From: Thiobacter sp. AK1
GTDB lineage: Bacteria; Pseudomonadota; Gammaproteobacteria; Burkholderiales; Thiobacteraceae
Assembly: GCF_039822265.1 (NCBI RefSeq)
Contig: NZ_JBAJEX010000006.1
Span: forward strand, 108,481-172,480
Reading direction: 5' to 3'
DNA: 64,000 bases
Shown here: positions 16,408 to 26,618 of the stretch, piece after piece
Position numbering within the stretch: the stretch's first letter is position 1
Layout of the letters: each line of letters opens with the position of its first letter
The notes under the pieces: model-generated
The model's input: the letters and a program-made list of their open reading frames with translations, nothing else
Databases searched by the model: none
Told to the model about the DNA's origin: nothing
Made by a program: the position numbers and the translations under genes

Positions 16408-16998
16408 CTATCCACCCGCTGCCCGCGTGGCGGAGGCGGTCTTCAGAAAATTTGCCAGCATCTCGTGACCATATTCGGTGAGGATGGACTCCGGATGGAA
16501 CTGCACGCCTTCTACCGGCAAGCTCTTGTGGCGCACGCCCATGATTTCGTCATCGTCGGTCCAGGCGGTGATTTCCAGACAGTCCGGCAGGGTCTCGCGC
16601 TCGATCACCAGCGAATGATACCGGGTTGCGGTGAGGGGATTGGGTAGTCCTCGGAACACCCCCACGTCTTTGTGGTGGATGAGGGAGGTTTTGCCGTGCA
16701 TGAGCTGCTTGGCGTGCACGATGCGGCCACCGAAGGCCTGGCCGATGGCCTGATGCCCCAGGCAGACGCCCAGGATCGGCACGCGGCCAGCGAAGGCCTG
16801 GATGAGTGGCACGGAAATGCCCGCCTCGCTGGGCGTGCAGGGGCCGGGCGAGATGACGATGGAATCGGGTGCAAGGGCGGCCACACCCGCCAGATCGATC
16901 TCGTCATTGCGGAACACGCGCACCTCCTGGCCCAGCTCGCCGAAATACTGCACCAGGTTGTAGGTGAAGCTGTCGTAATTGTCGATCATCAGCAGCAT
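16408..16998 (-). CDS. trpG: Anthranilate synthase component II (glutamine amidotransferase)
   Basis: A class I glutamine amidotransferase of 196 residues. The catalytic triad is Cys79 in GVCLGHQ, His168 and Glu170 in FHPES. It supplies ammonia to TrpE; in many bacteria the same subunit also serves PabB in folate synthesis. It starts nine bases after the trpE stop, so the two are co-translated. Ends eight residues after a TRAAGG tail without obvious terminator. Confidence 0.96.
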   Translation of the reverse strand: MLLMIDNYDSFTYNLVQYFGELGQEVRVFRNDEIDLAGVAALAPDSIVISPGPCTPSEAGISVPLIQAFAGRVPILGVCLGHQAIGQAFGGRIVHAKQLMHGKTSLIHHKDVGVFRGLPNPLTATRYHSLVIERETLPDCLEITAWTDDDEIMGVRHKSLPVEGVQFHPESILTEYGHEMLANFLKTASATRAAGG

Positions 16999-17007
16999 GA
17001 TGGCACC

Positions 17008-18483
17008 TCATTCCTGCTTGGCCGCAAGCCCACCCAGCGCCAGCTCCGCGGCGCGTAGCACGGCGCGGGCCTTGTTGCGGGTCTCTTGCCATTCGTTTTC
17101 CGGCACGGAATCGGCGACGATGCCGGCGCCCGCCTGGACGTAGAGCATGCCATGCTTGACCACCGCGGTGCGAATCGCGATGGCGAGGTCCATGTCGCCA
17201 TTAAAGCCCAGATAGCCCACCGCGCCGGCATAGAGGCCGCGCTTGATGGGCTCGAGCTCGTCGATGATTTCCATGGCACGCACTTTCGGCGCGCCGCTCA
17301 CGGTGCCGGCCGGAAAGGTGGCACGCAGCACGTCCATGGCATCGAGGCCGTCCCGGAGCGTTCCTTCCACGTTGGAGACGATGTGCATGACGTGGGAGTA
17401 GCGTTCGATCACCATGTTCTCCGTGACGCGCACGCTGCCGATGCGCGCCACCTTGCCCACGTCGTTGCGCCCCAGGTCCATGAGCATGAGGTGTTCTGCG
17501 CGTTCTTTCGGGTCGGCCAGCAGTTCCTGCGCCAACGCTTCGTCTTCTTCGCGTGTGCGGCCACGGGGGCGCGTGCCGGCGATGGGCCGCACGGTGACCG
17601 TGTCGCCTTCCAGACGCACCAGGATCTCGGGTGAGGCGCCTACCACGTGGAAATCGCCGAAATCGCAGTGAAACATGTAGGGCGAGGGATTGAGGCTACG
17701 CAGGGCGCGGTAGAGGTTGAGCGGCGGCGCGGCGAAAGGCTGGCTCATGCGCTGGGAGAGCACGACTTGCATGATGTCGCCGTCGAAGATGTAGCGCTTG
17801 GCGCGCGCCACCGCTTCCTTGAACGCCGCTTCGCCGAATTCGGAGCGTGCCTCTGCGCGGGGGAAAACGGGTGCCGCGGGCGTGCTGAGGGGAGCGCGCA
17901 GTTGCGCTTCCAGCGCATCCAGGCGGGCAGCCGCGCGGGCATGGGCGCCCGGTTCACCGGGATCGGCATATACCACGAGATAAAGCTTGCCCATGACGCT
18001 GTCCACCACCACCAACTCTTCCGAGAGCAAGAGCAGGATGTCCGGCGTGGCGATGGGGTCGGGCTTGTCCACCTGCGCGAGCTTCTTCTCGATGTAGCGC
18101 ACGGTGTCGTAGCCGAAATAGCCCACCATGCCGCCACAGAAGCGCGGCAGGCCGGGGCGCTGTGCAACGCGGAAACGGCGCCGGAAGGCCTCGATGAATT
18201 GCAGCGGATCGGCGTAGCTTGCCTGCTCCTCATTGCCCGCGTCACTCTCCACGCTCACCTGGTGGCCACGCACCACCAGGCGGGTGCGCGCTGGCAGCCC
18301 GATGAAGGAGTAACGCCCGAAGCGTTCGCCCCCCTGCACCGATTCGAATAGATAGGTGAAAGGCTGGTTGGCCAGCTTGAGATAGACGGACAGGGGCGTA
18401 TCCAGGTCGGCCAGCAGTTCGCGCACCAAAGGCACCCGGTTGTAGCCGTCGCGGCCGTATTTGAGAAAGTCTTGCTCGTTCAT
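17008..18483 (-). CDS. trpE: Anthranilate synthase component I
   Basis: The product has 491 residues from the ATG at 18483, which has AAGGAA five bases upstream; an in-frame ATG at 18507 adds eight residues but its purine stretch lies too close. The chorismate-binding domain shows [26 protein letters not shown] and [14 protein letters not shown]-terminal residues include the [13 protein letters not shown] segment and FLFES-like [10 protein letters not shown], part of the tryptophan feedback site. It converts chorismate and ammonia to anthranilate. It lies downstream of gph. Confidence 0.95.
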   Translation of the reverse strand: MNEQDFLKYGRDGYNRVPLVRELLADLDTPLSVYLKLANQPFTYLFESVQGGERFGRYSFIGLPARTRLVVRGHQVSVESDAGNEEQASYADPLQFIEAFRRRFRVAQRPGLPRFCGGMVGYFGYDTVRYIEKKLAQVDKPDPIATPDILLLLSEELVVVDSVMGKLYLVVYADPGEPGAHARAAARLDALEAQLRAPLSTPAAPVFPRAEARSEFGEAAFKEAVARAKRYIFDGDIMQVVLSQRMSQPFAAPPLNLYRALRSLNPSPYMFHCDFGDFHVVGASPEILVRLEGDTVTVRPIAGTRPRGRTREEDEALAQELLADPKERAEHLMLMDLGRNDVGKVARIGSVRVTENMVIERYSHVMHIVSNVEGTLRDGLDAMDVLRATFPAGTVSGAPKVRAMEIIDELEPIKRGLYAGAVGYLGFNGDMDLAIAIRTAVVKHGMLYVQAGAGIVADSVPENEWQETRNKARAVLRAAELALGGLAAKQE

Positions 18484-18599
18484 GTCAGTTCCTTGAGATT
18501 CGTTCATTCCTTGCGGGCAACGCGACCCGCACCGCGGCGCAGTGCGTCAGCACCATCGCCGGGACAAAAGCAGGAAACGAATCTCGGAGGCAAACATGA

Positions 18600-19361
18600 T
18601 CAGGCGGCGTTCCTGATGAGCTTGCTTGCTTCAAGCAGGCTGGGCACCACGGCATCCACGTCGAGCTCCGCCACCGGCCGGCCGCGGTTATACCCGTAGG
18701 GCACGACGAAGATATGACAACCGGCGGCGCGCGCGGCTTGCGCATCGTTCAGAGAGTCGCCAATCAACAAGAGTTCCTGCGGCGCGATGCGGAAGTGCTC
18801 GCAGGCGTGCAGCAAGGGCAGGGGATCGGGCTTCTTGCGCGGCAGGGTATCTCCCGACAGGATCAGCTCGAAATAACCGTGTAGGTGCGTGGCGAGCAGA
18901 AGCGGGATGGTGAACTGCTCGGCCTTGTTGGTGATGCAGGCCAGGTTAAAACCCGCTGCTTTCATGGCCTCCAGCCCCTCGCGCACGCCCGGGAAGGGGC
19001 GCGAGGCGTCGGCCACGTGCAAAGCGTAGTGGCGCTGGTAGAGCTTGAGGGCATGATCGAACAGTTCCGGGTCCGGCTCGGCCTGCATGTCTCCGGTGAG
19101 CACGCGCTTGACCAGCCGCGACACGCCGTTGCCGATGTAGGTCTTGAGCACCTCCATGGGCACGGGGGGGCGACCCAGGTCGGCGAGCATGCGGTTAGCG
19201 GCCGCGGCCAGGTCCGGCGCGGTATCCAGCAAGGTGCCGTCGAGATCGACAACCACCGCTTTGATGTCGAGGGGAAAAGGGGCACTCACGGATGCCGCAG
19301 TCCCAGACGCAGCGGGTGCGGAGCCCATTGGCGGTGACGACGCGTTTTGCTTTGCGTCCAT
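18600..19361 (-). CDS. gph: Phosphoglycolate phosphatase (HAD family)
   Basis: This HAD-superfamily phosphatase of 253 residues has DLDGTLLDT (nucleophile Asp39, Asp41), a CITNK motif II and LIGDSLNDAQAA motif IV. The first thirty residues are alanine-, serine- and proline-rich and precede the conserved domain, so the true start may be internal; no alternative start is clearly better. It dephosphorylates 2-phosphoglycolate, formed by DNA repair or by RuBisCO oxygenation. The place between rpe and trpE is the usual one in Betaproteobacteria; rpe and gph are 13 bases apart. Confidence 0.9.
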   Translation of the reverse strand: MDAKQNASSPPMGSAPAASGTAASVSAPFPLDIKAVVVDLDGTLLDTAPDLAAAANRMLADLGRPPVPMEVLKTYIGNGVSRLVKRVLTGDMQAEPDPELFDHALKLYQRHYALHVADASRPFPGVREGLEAMKAAGFNLACITNKAEQFTIPLLLATHLHGYFELILSGDTLPRKKPDPLPLLHACEHFRIAPQELLLIGDSLNDAQAARAAGCHIFVVPYGYNRGRPVAELDVDAVVPSLLEASKLIRNAA

Positions 19362-19374
19362 GGGGCGGGCGCCG

Positions 19375-20070
19375 TCAGACCTTCGCCAGTTCTGTGCGCA
19401 GCGCGGCGATGATGGAGTCGTAGCGATGCGGGTCGGACTCCTTGCCCGCGCCGAAAACGGCGGAGCCGGCCACGAAGGTGTCGGCCCCGGCGCGGGCGAT
19501 CTCGGCGATGTTGTCCACCTTCACGCCCCCGTCGATCTCCAGCCAGATTTCCCGCCCGGTTTTCTCCCGATAGGCGTCGATTTTCTGGCGCGCGAGGCGC
19601 AGCTTGTTGAGCGCTTCCGGGATGAACTTCTGGCCGCCGAAGCCTGGGTTCACGCTCATGAGCAAGACCATGTCGAGCTTATCCATCACGTGGTCCATCC
19701 AGTGGAGCGGCGTGGCGGGGTTGAACACCAGCCCGGCCTTGCAGCCCTGATCCTTGATCAGCGCCAGGGAGCGGTCGATGTGCTCGGAGGCCTCCGGGTG
19801 AAAGGTGATGATGTTGGCCCCGGCCTTGGCGAAATCCGGAATGATGCGGTCCACCGGCTTCACCATCAGGTGCACGTCGATGATGGCGGATGTGAGGGGA
19901 CGGATCGCCTCGCACACCAGCGGGCCGATGGTGAGATTGGGCACGTAATGGTTGTCCATCACATCGAAATGGATGATGTCGGCGCCGGAGGCGATGACGT
20001 CCGTGATCTCCTGCCCCAGCTTGGCGAAGTTGGCGGACAGGATACTAGGCGCAATGCGGAACTGGGCCAT
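19375..20070 (-). CDS. rpe: Ribulose-phosphate 3-epimerase
   Basis: The product has 231 residues from ATG 20070, which has GAGGA nine bases upstream; the longer frame to 20106 has no ribosome-binding site. The sequence opens [13 protein letters not shown] and contains [24 protein letters not shown] and the DGGVK phosphate-binding loop. It interconverts ribulose- and xylulose-5-phosphate in the pentose phosphate and Calvin cycles. It heads the gph-trp transcription unit and is divergent from apaG. Confidence 0.95.
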   Translation of the reverse strand: MAQFRIAPSILSANFAKLGQEITDVIASGADIIHFDVMDNHYVPNLTIGPLVCEAIRPLTSAIIDVHLMVKPVDRIIPDFAKAGANIITFHPEASEHIDRSLALIKDQGCKAGLVFNPATPLHWMDHVMDKLDMVLLMSVNPGFGGQKFIPEALNKLRLARQKIDAYREKTGREIWLEIDGGVKVDNIAEIARAGADTFVAGSAVFGAGKESDPHRYDSIIAALRTELAKV

Positions 20071-20186
20071 GACGAAAAATCCTCGATCGGAAACAAAGCG
20101 TTGCATTTTACCCGTAAACGCCCGGCCTTGCCTATGCGCGGGAATTCGTGTGCAATAGCGGGCCTGCCGTTCTTCGCGAGTCCGCT

Positions 20187-20570
20187 ATGGCCGAGCGCAC
20201 CAAGTACGAAATCACCGTCACCGCGCGCGTCGATTACCTTCCAGAGCAATCGGACGAAGCAGCCGGCCGCTACGTGTTCGCCTACACCATCACCCTCACC
20301 AACACCGGCACGGTCGCTGCCCAGCTCATCAGCCGCCACTGGATCATCACCGACGGCGAAGGCCACGTGCAGGAGGTGAAGGGACTGGGCGTGGTGGGGG
20401 AACAACCCTTCCTCAAGCCGGGTGAGCGCTACGAATACACCAGTGGTTCGGCCATCCCCACGCCGGTGGGAACCATGAAGGGCAGCTACCAGATGGTGGC
20501 CGAGGATGGCACCCGCTTCGACGCGCCCATCCCAGAATTCGTGCTGAGCGTGCCGCGCGTGCTGCATTGA
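20187..20570 (+). CDS. apaG: ApaG protein
   Basis: A protein of 127 residues, the standard ApaG length, built as a fibronectin-III-like beta sandwich: YEITVTARVDYLPEQS, then FAYTITLTNTGTVAAQLISR and WIITDGEGHVQEVKG. I use ATG 20187; a start at 20148 would add a poorly conserved leader. ApaG domains also occur in F-box proteins and PDIP38-like proteins; the bacterial protein is linked to cobalt/magnesium resistance and to diadenosine tetraphosphate metabolism, but its biochemical role is unsettled. Confidence 0.92.
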   Translation: MAERTKYEITVTARVDYLPEQSDEAAGRYVFAYTITLTNTGTVAAQLISRHWIITDGEGHVQEVKGLGVVGEQPFLKPGERYEYTSGSAIPTPVGTMKGSYQMVAEDGTRFDAPIPEFVLSVPRVLH

Positions 20571-20617
20571 ACCCGCGCATGCCCCATGAACCCTGGGTGC
20601 AGCCGGGTTTGTGAGCA

Positions 20618-20692
20618 ATTGGGGCTCAAGCCGCTCCCACAGGGTATTTGCGGCAGGGTTTGTGGCAGGCGCTTTAGCGGCGAGCACTGTCA
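20618..20692. repeat. REP-like pair, CTCCCACAGG ... TTTAGCGGCG
   Basis: GCTCAAGCCGCTCCCACAGG and GGCAGGCGCTTTAGCGGCGA face each other around a short spacer. This copy of the second REP family lies between apaG and the convergent small minus-strand gene. Nothing else is seen in 20571-20869. Confidence 0.6.
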
Positions 20693-20869
20693 TTTTGGCT
20701 GAGCAAAGCGAGAGCCGGGGTCCAGACGACCGCGCAGACCAGGGGCTGCGCGGGCCGGGACTTCGGCTTGCACGGCAATGACGGCGGGCGGTGAAACCCC
20801 GAGGCTACGCGCCCACTCGCCCCGCCATGGCCGTCCAATGGCGCGGCGTGTCGGCTCGCCTCGCGATGC

Positions 20870-20965
20870 TCACTTGTCGTCCTTGCCGCGCTTGGGCAAG
20901 GTGAACCAGACGATGAGAATCAGTAATGCCAGGGCGATGCCCGCTTCCAGTAGCAGCCATCCCAT
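20870..20965 (-). CDS. 31-residue single-span membrane microprotein
   Basis: An ATG at 20965 preceded by GGAGGAA at ideal spacing opens a frame of 31 codons that ends in TGA. The peptide starts MGWLLLEAGIALALLILIV, a single membrane helix, and ends with a charged tail KRGKDDK. It is too short for most gene finders. Its first bases overlap the start of mltA in the opposite direction (by two bases), so the two genes diverge from a shared start region and each ribosome-binding site lies in the other's sequence. No known family is recognised with certainty; function unknown. Confidence 0.6.
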   Translation of the reverse strand: MGWLLLEAGIALALLILIVWFTLPKRGKDDK

Positions 20966-22133
20966 GCGGGCTTCCTCCTTCGTTTGCACGCTCGCATCCT
21001 ACCTGAAAAGCGTGGCCATACTGCTTGCGCTCGCTGCCTGCGCGCTGCCGCCGAAACCGTCCGTGACGCCGGTTGCGCCCACGCCGGTGCTCACGCCCGT
21101 ACCCTGGAGCGCGGTGGAAGGTTGGGAAGGCAACGATGCGGCCGGCGCCTGGCCCGCCTTGCTCGCCTCCTGCCAGGCGCTTGAGCGCCAGCGCGCCTGG
21201 AGCGCCCCCTGCCAGGCCGCAGCGCGGCAGATACCCGCGGACGACGCTGCGGCGCGCCGTTTCTTCGAGCAATGGTTCGTGCCCCATCGCCTCTCTGCCA
21301 GCGACGGCAGCGACACTGGCCTCATCACCGGTTACTACGAGCCCCTGCTCTTGGGCAGCCGCAATCAAAGCGAGCGTTTTCGCCATCCCATCTACGGCGT
21401 GCCAGACGATCTTCTGACGATCGAACTCGCCAGTGTCTATCCCGAGCTCAAGTCTTATCGTCTGCGCGGGCGGCTGGTGGGCAATCGCGTCGTGCCCTAT
21501 TACAGCCGCGAGGAGATCGATTCCGGGACGAGGCCGCTCGCGGGCAGGGTGATCGCCTGGGTGGACGATCCGGTGGCGCTCTTTTTCCTGCACATCCAGG
21601 GGTCTGGCCGCATTCTGCTGGACAGCGGCGAGATTCTGCGCGTGGGTTACGCCGACCAGAATGGCCACCCCTATGTCTCTATTGGCAAAAAGCTCGTTGA
21701 ATGGGGCGAGCTCAGGCCAGAGCAGGCTTCCATGCAGGGCATTCGCCGCTGGGGGGAGCAGCATCCGGACAAATTGCCGCGACTCCTCGCCGCCAATCCC
21801 AGCTATGTCTTCTTCCGGGAATTGCCGCCACCGCCGCCGCAGGGACCGGATGGCCCGCCCGGCGCGCTGGGTGTGCCCCTCGCTGCCGGCCGCAGCCTGG
21901 CGGTGGATCCGCGCGCCGTGCCCTTGGGCGCGCCCGTTTTTCTCGCCACCACCTGGCCCAACCGCGACGTCCCCCTGAAACGCCTGATGTTCGCCCAGGA
22001 CACGGGCGGCGCCATCAAAGGCGTGGTGCGCGCGGATTTCTTCTGGGGCTTCGGCGAGGAAGCAGGGCGCCTGGCCGGCGCCATGCGCCAGCAGGGGCGC
22101 ATGTGGGTGTTGCTGCCGAAGAACGGCTCCTGA
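20964..22133 (+). CDS. mltA: Membrane-bound lytic murein transglycosylase A
   Basis: The protein has 389 residues from ATG 20964. The N-terminus is a lipoprotein signal with a lipobox LAAC (Cys26), so it should be anchored in the outer membrane. MltA-domain landmarks are GLITGYYEPLL, HIQGSGRI and the C-terminal 3D region AQDTGGAIKG with VRADFFWG. It cleaves peptidoglycan to 1,6-anhydromuropeptides. The longer frame from 20778 reads through a divergent microprotein gene and lacks support. A strong ribosome-binding site is missing. Confidence 0.9.
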   Translation: MRASSFVCTLASYLKSVAILLALAACALPPKPSVTPVAPTPVLTPVPWSAVEGWEGNDAAGAWPALLASCQALERQRAWSAPCQAAARQIPADDAAARRFFEQWFVPHRLSASDGSDTGLITGYYEPLLLGSRNQSERFRHPIYGVPDDLLTIELASVYPELKSYRLRGRLVGNRVVPYYSREEIDSGTRPLAGRVIAWVDDPVALFFLHIQGSGRILLDSGEILRVGYADQNGHPYVSIGKKLVEWGELRPEQASMQGIRRWGEQHPDKLPRLLAANPSYVFFRELPPPPPQGPDGPPGALGVPLAAGRSLAVDPRAVPLGAPVFLATTWPNRDVPLKRLMFAQDTGGAIKGVVRADFFWGFGEEAGRLAGAMRQQGRMWVLLPKNGS

Positions 22134-22187
22134 CGACTACCAAAACAGCAGCCCTTGCCAAAGCTGCCCGGCTGGCGAGCTGGCCTT

Positions 22188-22250
22188 CCTCCTGTGGGAG
22201 GCGCGCAAGCGGCGATTGTTCAGCTTCGGGCAGCAATCGCGGCTAAGGCC
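22188..22250. repeat. REP-like repeat after mltA
   Basis: TCCTGTGGGAGGCGCGCAAG with CGGCGATT, then CAGCAATCGCGGCTAAGGCC: two arms of the second REP family, directly before MITE copy B. Confidence 0.6.
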
Positions 22251-22255
22251 TCTCC

Positions 22256-22405
22256 TATTGAGCATTACGTAAATAGGTGACACCTTTGTGTCGTCCCCGC
22301 GAAAGCGGGGACCCAGGAACATGGCGAGGAATACCCTGGATTCCCGCTTTCGCGGGAATGACGTTTGACTTACGCAGCCTGTCAACGACTTACGTAACGC
22401 TCAAT
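22256..22405. repeat. MITE copy B (150 bp) between mltA and purU
   Basis: Same orientation as copy A and about 95% alike over its length by eye. Left end TATTGAGCATTACGTAA, right end TTACGTAACGCTCAAT. The two internal hairpins are perfect here. It lies between two converging genes. Confidence 0.88.
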
Positions 22406-22444
22406 GAACAGCCGCGCCCACGCCCGGCCTGCCCACTCGGCGGG

Positions 22445-23299
22445 TCAGTCGAACACGACCGTCTTGTTGGCATAGACCAGCACGCGGTTGTCGATGTGCC
22501 AGCGAACGGCCCGCGAAAGCACGATCTTTTCCAGGTCGGCGCCTTTCTGGATCAGGTCTTCCAGTTGGTCGCGATGGGAGATGCGCACCACGTCCTGTTC
22601 GATGATGGGACCGTCGTCGAGCACTTCCGTCACGTAGTGACTGGTCGCGCCGATCAGCTTCACGCCCCGCTCGTAGGCCCGGTGGTAGGGTCGCGCGCCA
22701 TGGAAGGCGGGCAGGAAGGAGTGGTGAATGTTGATGATGCGATTGGGATAGTGATGGATGAATTCGGGCGATAGCACCTGCATGTAGCGCGCCAGCACGA
22801 TGAAATCCACATGGTGGTGGCGCAATAGGGCGAGCTGGTCCCTTTCCACCTCGCGCTTGGAGTCCTTGTGCACCGGCATGTGCTGGAAGGGGATGCGATA
22901 GGCTTCGGCCAGCCAGTGGGTGTCTTCGTGGTTACTGATGATGAGGGGGATGTCGCAGTGCAATTCCCCTGCCTGGTGACGGTAGAGGAGATCCGCCAGG
23001 CAATGATCATATTTGGAGACGAATACCGCCATGCGCGGCCGCTGCGCGGAGAGGGCGAGGCGCCAGTTCATGGCGAACTTGTCTGCCACCGGACGGAAGG
23101 CAGTCTCGAACGCCGAGAGGTCCAGGCGGAAATCGGCGAGATCCCACTCCACGCGCATGAGGAACAGCTTGCGTTCCGCATCCTGATGCTGATCGGCGTG
23201 GAGGATATTGGCGTCGTGGCGCAGCAGGAAGTCGGCGATGGCCGCGACCAGTCCCTTCTGGTCTGGGCAACTGATGAGGAGTACCGCGGTGTTTTTCAT
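22445..23299 (-). CDS. purU: Formyltetrahydrofolate deformylase
   Basis: The product has 284 residues: an N-terminal ACT domain (SCPDQKGLVAAIADFL) and a C-terminal formyltransferase domain with the catalytic NIHHSFLPAFHGARPYHRA stretch and the later ASP motif TEVLDDGPIIEQD. It hydrolyses 10-formyl-THF to THF and formate and balances one-carbon pools. I use ATG 23299; the longer frame to 23386 adds a leader without conserved content. No strong ribosome-binding site precedes it. Confidence 0.94.
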   Translation of the reverse strand: MKNTAVLLISCPDQKGLVAAIADFLLRHDANILHADQHQDAERKLFLMRVEWDLADFRLDLSAFETAFRPVADKFAMNWRLALSAQRPRMAVFVSKYDHCLADLLYRHQAGELHCDIPLIISNHEDTHWLAEAYRIPFQHMPVHKDSKREVERDQLALLRHHHVDFIVLARYMQVLSPEFIHHYPNRIINIHHSFLPAFHGARPYHRAYERGVKLIGATSHYVTEVLDDGPIIEQDVVRISHRDQLEDLIQKGADLEKIVLSRAVRWHIDNRVLVYANKTVVFD

Positions 23300-23508
23300 G
23301 GCAAGGGGTCGCAGGAGATGATCGAGCGTGACTTGACTGCGTGGCGCCTGGCCTTGCGCGGGCGGGACGGTCTCCCGCAGTCCCATGCTTTCGTCAGCCT
23401 AGATCATGCCTTGATCATAGCATCGCGCCCCAATCCGGAAGCGCGCGCCCAGCGTACATGCGCGCAAAGGCCGTGCCACGGGCGTTTGCGCGCGAGCGGA
23501 AATTCTAG

Positions 23509-23536
23509 TTGACACCTCCACCGAGATCCCTAGAAT
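23509..23536 (+). promoter_or_regulatory. Strong sigma-70 promoter of nrdA
   Basis: A consensus -35 TTGACA (23509-23514), 16-base spacer and TAGAAT (23531-23536). It is the best promoter in the window. The 23300-23508 stretch upstream belongs to the divergent purU leader and shows no other gene. Confidence 0.75.
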
Positions 23537-23557
23537 TAGGGCTCCAAACTACCCGCG

Positions 23558-23575
23558 ACCACAAGATGTTGTGGT
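23558..23575. promoter_or_regulatory. Perfect palindrome in the nrdA leader, NrdR-box-like
   Basis: ACCACAA, GATG, TTGTGGT: perfect seven-base arms and a four-base spacer, about 15 bases after the expected transcription start. Length and place suit an operator for a repressor of ribonucleotide reductase such as NrdR, though the bases differ from the classic AT-rich NrdR box. Confidence 0.4.
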
Positions 23576-23649
23576 TGTGGACAAGCCGGCTAAGCTGGTC
23601 ATTTTTAAGCTTTTTCGAAAAAAGCCGTTCCAGAAGAGGAGACCACCGC

Positions 23650-26580
23650 ATGCAACCCTCCCCTGTCGCCACCGATCCCAGCTTGACGAGTCGCCCCATG
23701 GATTACGCTGCCACGGCGGTCGTCAACGACAAGACTTATGCCGACTACAAGACCATCCGTCGCAATGGCAGCGTGGTGGCGTTCGAGCCCAACAAGATCG
23801 CCATCGCCATGACCAAGGCCTTCATCGCGGTGAAGGGTAGTCAGGCCGCGGCCTCGGCGCGGGTGCGCGAGCTGGTGGAGCAGTTGACGCAGCAGGTGGT
23901 GAATGCCCTGATGCGCCGCCAGCCCAATGGCGGCACCTTTCACATCGAGGACATCCAGGACCAGGTGGAGCTGGCGCTGATGCGCTCCGGGGAGCACGAC
24001 GTGGCCCGCGCCTATGTGCTCTATCGGGAAGAACGGGCGCGGGCGCGTGCCGCGCAGAAACAGCAGGCGGCGCAGCCGGCGCCGATTCTCAACGTGGTGG
24101 AAAACGGCATCACCCGGCCCTTGGACCTGGCGCGGCTGAAGGCCTTGATCGAAGCTTCCTGCGAGGGGCTGGGCGACCAGGTCTCGCCGGATGCCATTTT
24201 AGAAGCGGTGATGCGCGACCTCTATGATGGTGTGCGCATGGAGGAGGTGCGCAAGAGCGCCATCCTTGCTGCGCGTTCCATGATCGAGAAGGATCCCGCC
24301 TATTCCCAGGTATCCGCGCGTCTGCTGCTCAATAGCATCCGCTTTGAAGTGCTGGGCGAGGAAGTCTCCCAGGCGGAGATGGCCACGCGCTATGCAGAAT
24401 ATTTTCCGCACTTCATCAAGAAGGGCATCGAGGCGGAGCTGCTCGACGAGCGCCTGGCCCAGTTCGACCTGGCGCGGCTGGGTGCGGCGCTGGATGCCTC
24501 GCGGGATCTGCAGTTTGGGTATCTGGGGCTGCAAACCCTGTATGACCGCTATTTCCAGCACATCGACGAACGGCGGATCGAATTACCCCAAATCTTCTTC
24601 ATGCGCGTGGCCATGGGCCTGGCCTTGAACGAAATCGATCGTGAGGCGCGCGCCATCGAATTCTATGACGTGCTCTCCAAGTTCGATTTCATGAGCTCCA
24701 CGCCCACCCTGTTCAACTCGGGCACGCGCCATTCCCAGCTGTCGTCCTGCTATCTCACCACCGTCTCGGACGATCTCGACGGTATCTACCAGGCCATCAA
24801 GGAAAACGCCATGCTGCAGAAGTTCGCCGGCGGCCTGGGTAACGACTGGACGCCGGTGCGTGCTCTGGGCTCCCACATCAAGGGCACCAACGGCAAATCC
24901 CAAGGCGTGATTCCTTTCCTAAAAGTGGTGAACGACACCGCCGTCGCCGTGAACCAGGGCGGCAAACGCAAAGGCGCCGTGTGCTCCTACCTGGAAACCT
25001 GGCATCTGGACATCGAGGAATTCCTGGAGCTGCGCAAGAACACCGGCGATGACCGACGGCGCACCCATGACATGAACACCGCCAATTGGATACCCGACCT
25101 GTTCATGAAACGGGTGATGGAAAACGGCGAGTGGACCCTGTTCTCCCCCAACGAAGTGCCGGATCTGCACGACAAATACGGGCGCGAATTCGAGCGCGCC
25201 TATCTGGCCTATGAAGAGAAAGCGGCACGGGGCGAGATCAAAAACTTCCGCCGCATCCCGGCGCTGCAGCTGTGGCGCAAGATGCTCACTATGTTGTTCG
25301 AGACGGGGCATCCCTGGATCACCTTCAAGGATCCGTGCAGTGTGCGCTACACCAACCAACATGTGGGCGTGGTGCATTCTTCCAATCTGTGCACCGAGAT
25401 CACGCTCCACACCAACGAGAACGAGATCGCCGTGTGCAACCTGGGTTCGGTCAACCTGGTAAACCACATTCGCGATGGCCGGCTCGATCACGACAAGCTG
25501 CGCAAAACCATCCGCACCGCGATGCGCATGCTGGACAACGTGATCGACATCAACTACTACGCTGTCGGCAAGGCGCGCACCTCCAACCTCAAGCACCGTC
25601 CGGTAGGCCTGGGCATCATGGGTTTCCAGGATGCCCTCTACGAGCTGCGCATTCCCTATGCTTCGCAGGAGGCGGTGGAATTCGCCGACCGCTCGATGGA
25701 GGCGGTGGCCTACTATGCCTACTGGGCCTCGACGGAACTGGCCGAAGAGCGTGGCCGTTACAGCACCTTCAGGGGCTCCCTCTGGGATCGTGGCATCCTG
25801 CCCAAGGACAGCTTGAAACTTCTCGCGGAAGAACGCGGCGGCCATCTGGAATACGACGACTCTGAAACCCTGGACTGGGACGCCCTGCGTAGGCGCATCC
25901 AACAAGTGGGCATGCGCAACTCCAACTGTCTGGCCATCGCCCCCACTGCCACCATCGCCAACATCGTCGGCGTGTCGGCCTCCATCGAGCCCACCTACCA
26001 GAACCTTTACGTGAAATCCAATCTCTCGGGGGAGTTCACCGTGGTCAACAAATACCTGGTGGCGGACCTCAAGAAACTGGGTCTGTGGGACGAGGTGATG
26101 GTGGGCGACCTCAAGTACTTCGACGGCTCGCTTTCCCGCATCGACCGCGTGCCCGCTGAGCTGCGCCACCTCTACGCCACCTCCTTCGAGATCGAGCCGC
26201 GCTGGCTGGTGGAAGCGGCGGCACGCCGCCAGAAATGGATCGATCAGGCCCAGTCCCTCAACATCTACATGGCAGGCGCCTCCGGCAAGAAGCTGGACGA
26301 AATCTACAAGCTCGCCTGGATCAGGGGCCTTAAGACCACCTACTACCTGCGCACCCTGGCGGCCACTTCCGCCGAGAAATCCACCGGCAAGGGGGGCGAG
26401 CTCAATGCCGTGCCGGCCCAGGGGAGCATGGCGGGCAGCGCCGCCAGCGGGCTTGGCGCCGTGGCCGCGGGCGCACCCATGATGGCGGGCGCGCGCCTGC
26501 CAGAGCCGGAAATCAAAGGCCAAGCCTGCACCCTGCGCCCGGGTGACCCTGGCTTTGAGGAATGCGAAGCCTGCCAGTGA
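23650..26580 (+). CDS. nrdA: Class Ia ribonucleotide reductase large subunit
   Basis: This protein has 976 residues from ATG 23650 (GAGGAG upstream), well beyond the 760 of E. coli. The extra length is N-terminal: an ATP-cone ([19 protein letters not shown], about residues 35-125) and a second cone-like stretch near residues 145-230 ([21 protein letters not shown]), as in Pseudomonas NrdA. Active-site residues are visible in [16 protein letters not shown] and [10 protein letters not shown]; the C-terminal EECEACQ supplies the redox pair for thioredoxin. It reduces ribonucleoside diphosphates. A trxA gene lies far downstream. It is followed by nrdB after 38 bases. Confidence 0.96.
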   Translation: MQPSPVATDPSLTSRPMDYAATAVVNDKTYADYKTIRRNGSVVAFEPNKIAIAMTKAFIAVKGSQAAASARVRELVEQLTQQVVNALMRRQPNGGTFHIEDIQDQVELALMRSGEHDVARAYVLYREERARARAAQKQQAAQPAPILNVVENGITRPLDLARLKALIEASCEGLGDQVSPDAILEAVMRDLYDGVRMEEVRKSAILAARSMIEKDPAYSQVSARLLLNSIRFEVLGEEVSQAEMATRYAEYFPHFIKKGIEAELLDERLAQFDLARLGAALDASRDLQFGYLGLQTLYDRYFQHIDERRIELPQIFFMRVAMGLALNEIDREARAIEFYDVLSKFDFMSSTPTLFNSGTRHSQLSSCYLTTVSDDLDGIYQAIKENAMLQKFAGGLGNDWTPVRALGSHIKGTNGKSQGVIPFLKVVNDTAVAVNQGGKRKGAVCSYLETWHLDIEEFLELRKNTGDDRRRTHDMNTANWIPDLFMKRVMENGEWTLFSPNEVPDLHDKYGREFERAYLAYEEKAARGEIKNFRRIPALQLWRKMLTMLFETGHPWITFKDPCSVRYTNQHVGVVHSSNLCTEITLHTNENEIAVCNLGSVNLVNHIRDGRLDHDKLRKTIRTAMRMLDNVIDINYYAVGKARTSNLKHRPVGLGIMGFQDALYELRIPYASQEAVEFADRSMEAVAYYAYWASTELAEERGRYSTFRGSLWDRGILPKDSLKLLAEERGGHLEYDDSETLDWDALRRRIQQVGMRNSNCLAIAPTATIANIVGVSASIEPTYQNLYVKSNLSGEFTVVNKYLVADLKKLGLWDEVMVGDLKYFDGSLSRIDRVPAELRHLYATSFEIEPRWLVEAAARRQKWIDQAQSLNIYMAGASGKKLDEIYKLAWIRGLKTTYYLRTLAATSAEKSTGKGGELNAVPAQGSMAGSAASGLGAVAAGAPMMAGARLPEPEIKGQACTLRPGDPGFEECEACQ

Positions 26581-26618
26581 CAGCCACAGCGAGCGAACAC
26601 CAACGAGGAGAACACAGC

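Noticed and set aside
24919..26523. 534-codon open frame on the minus strand
   Set aside because: Antisense shadow of nrdA caused by high GC at third positions; no known domain.
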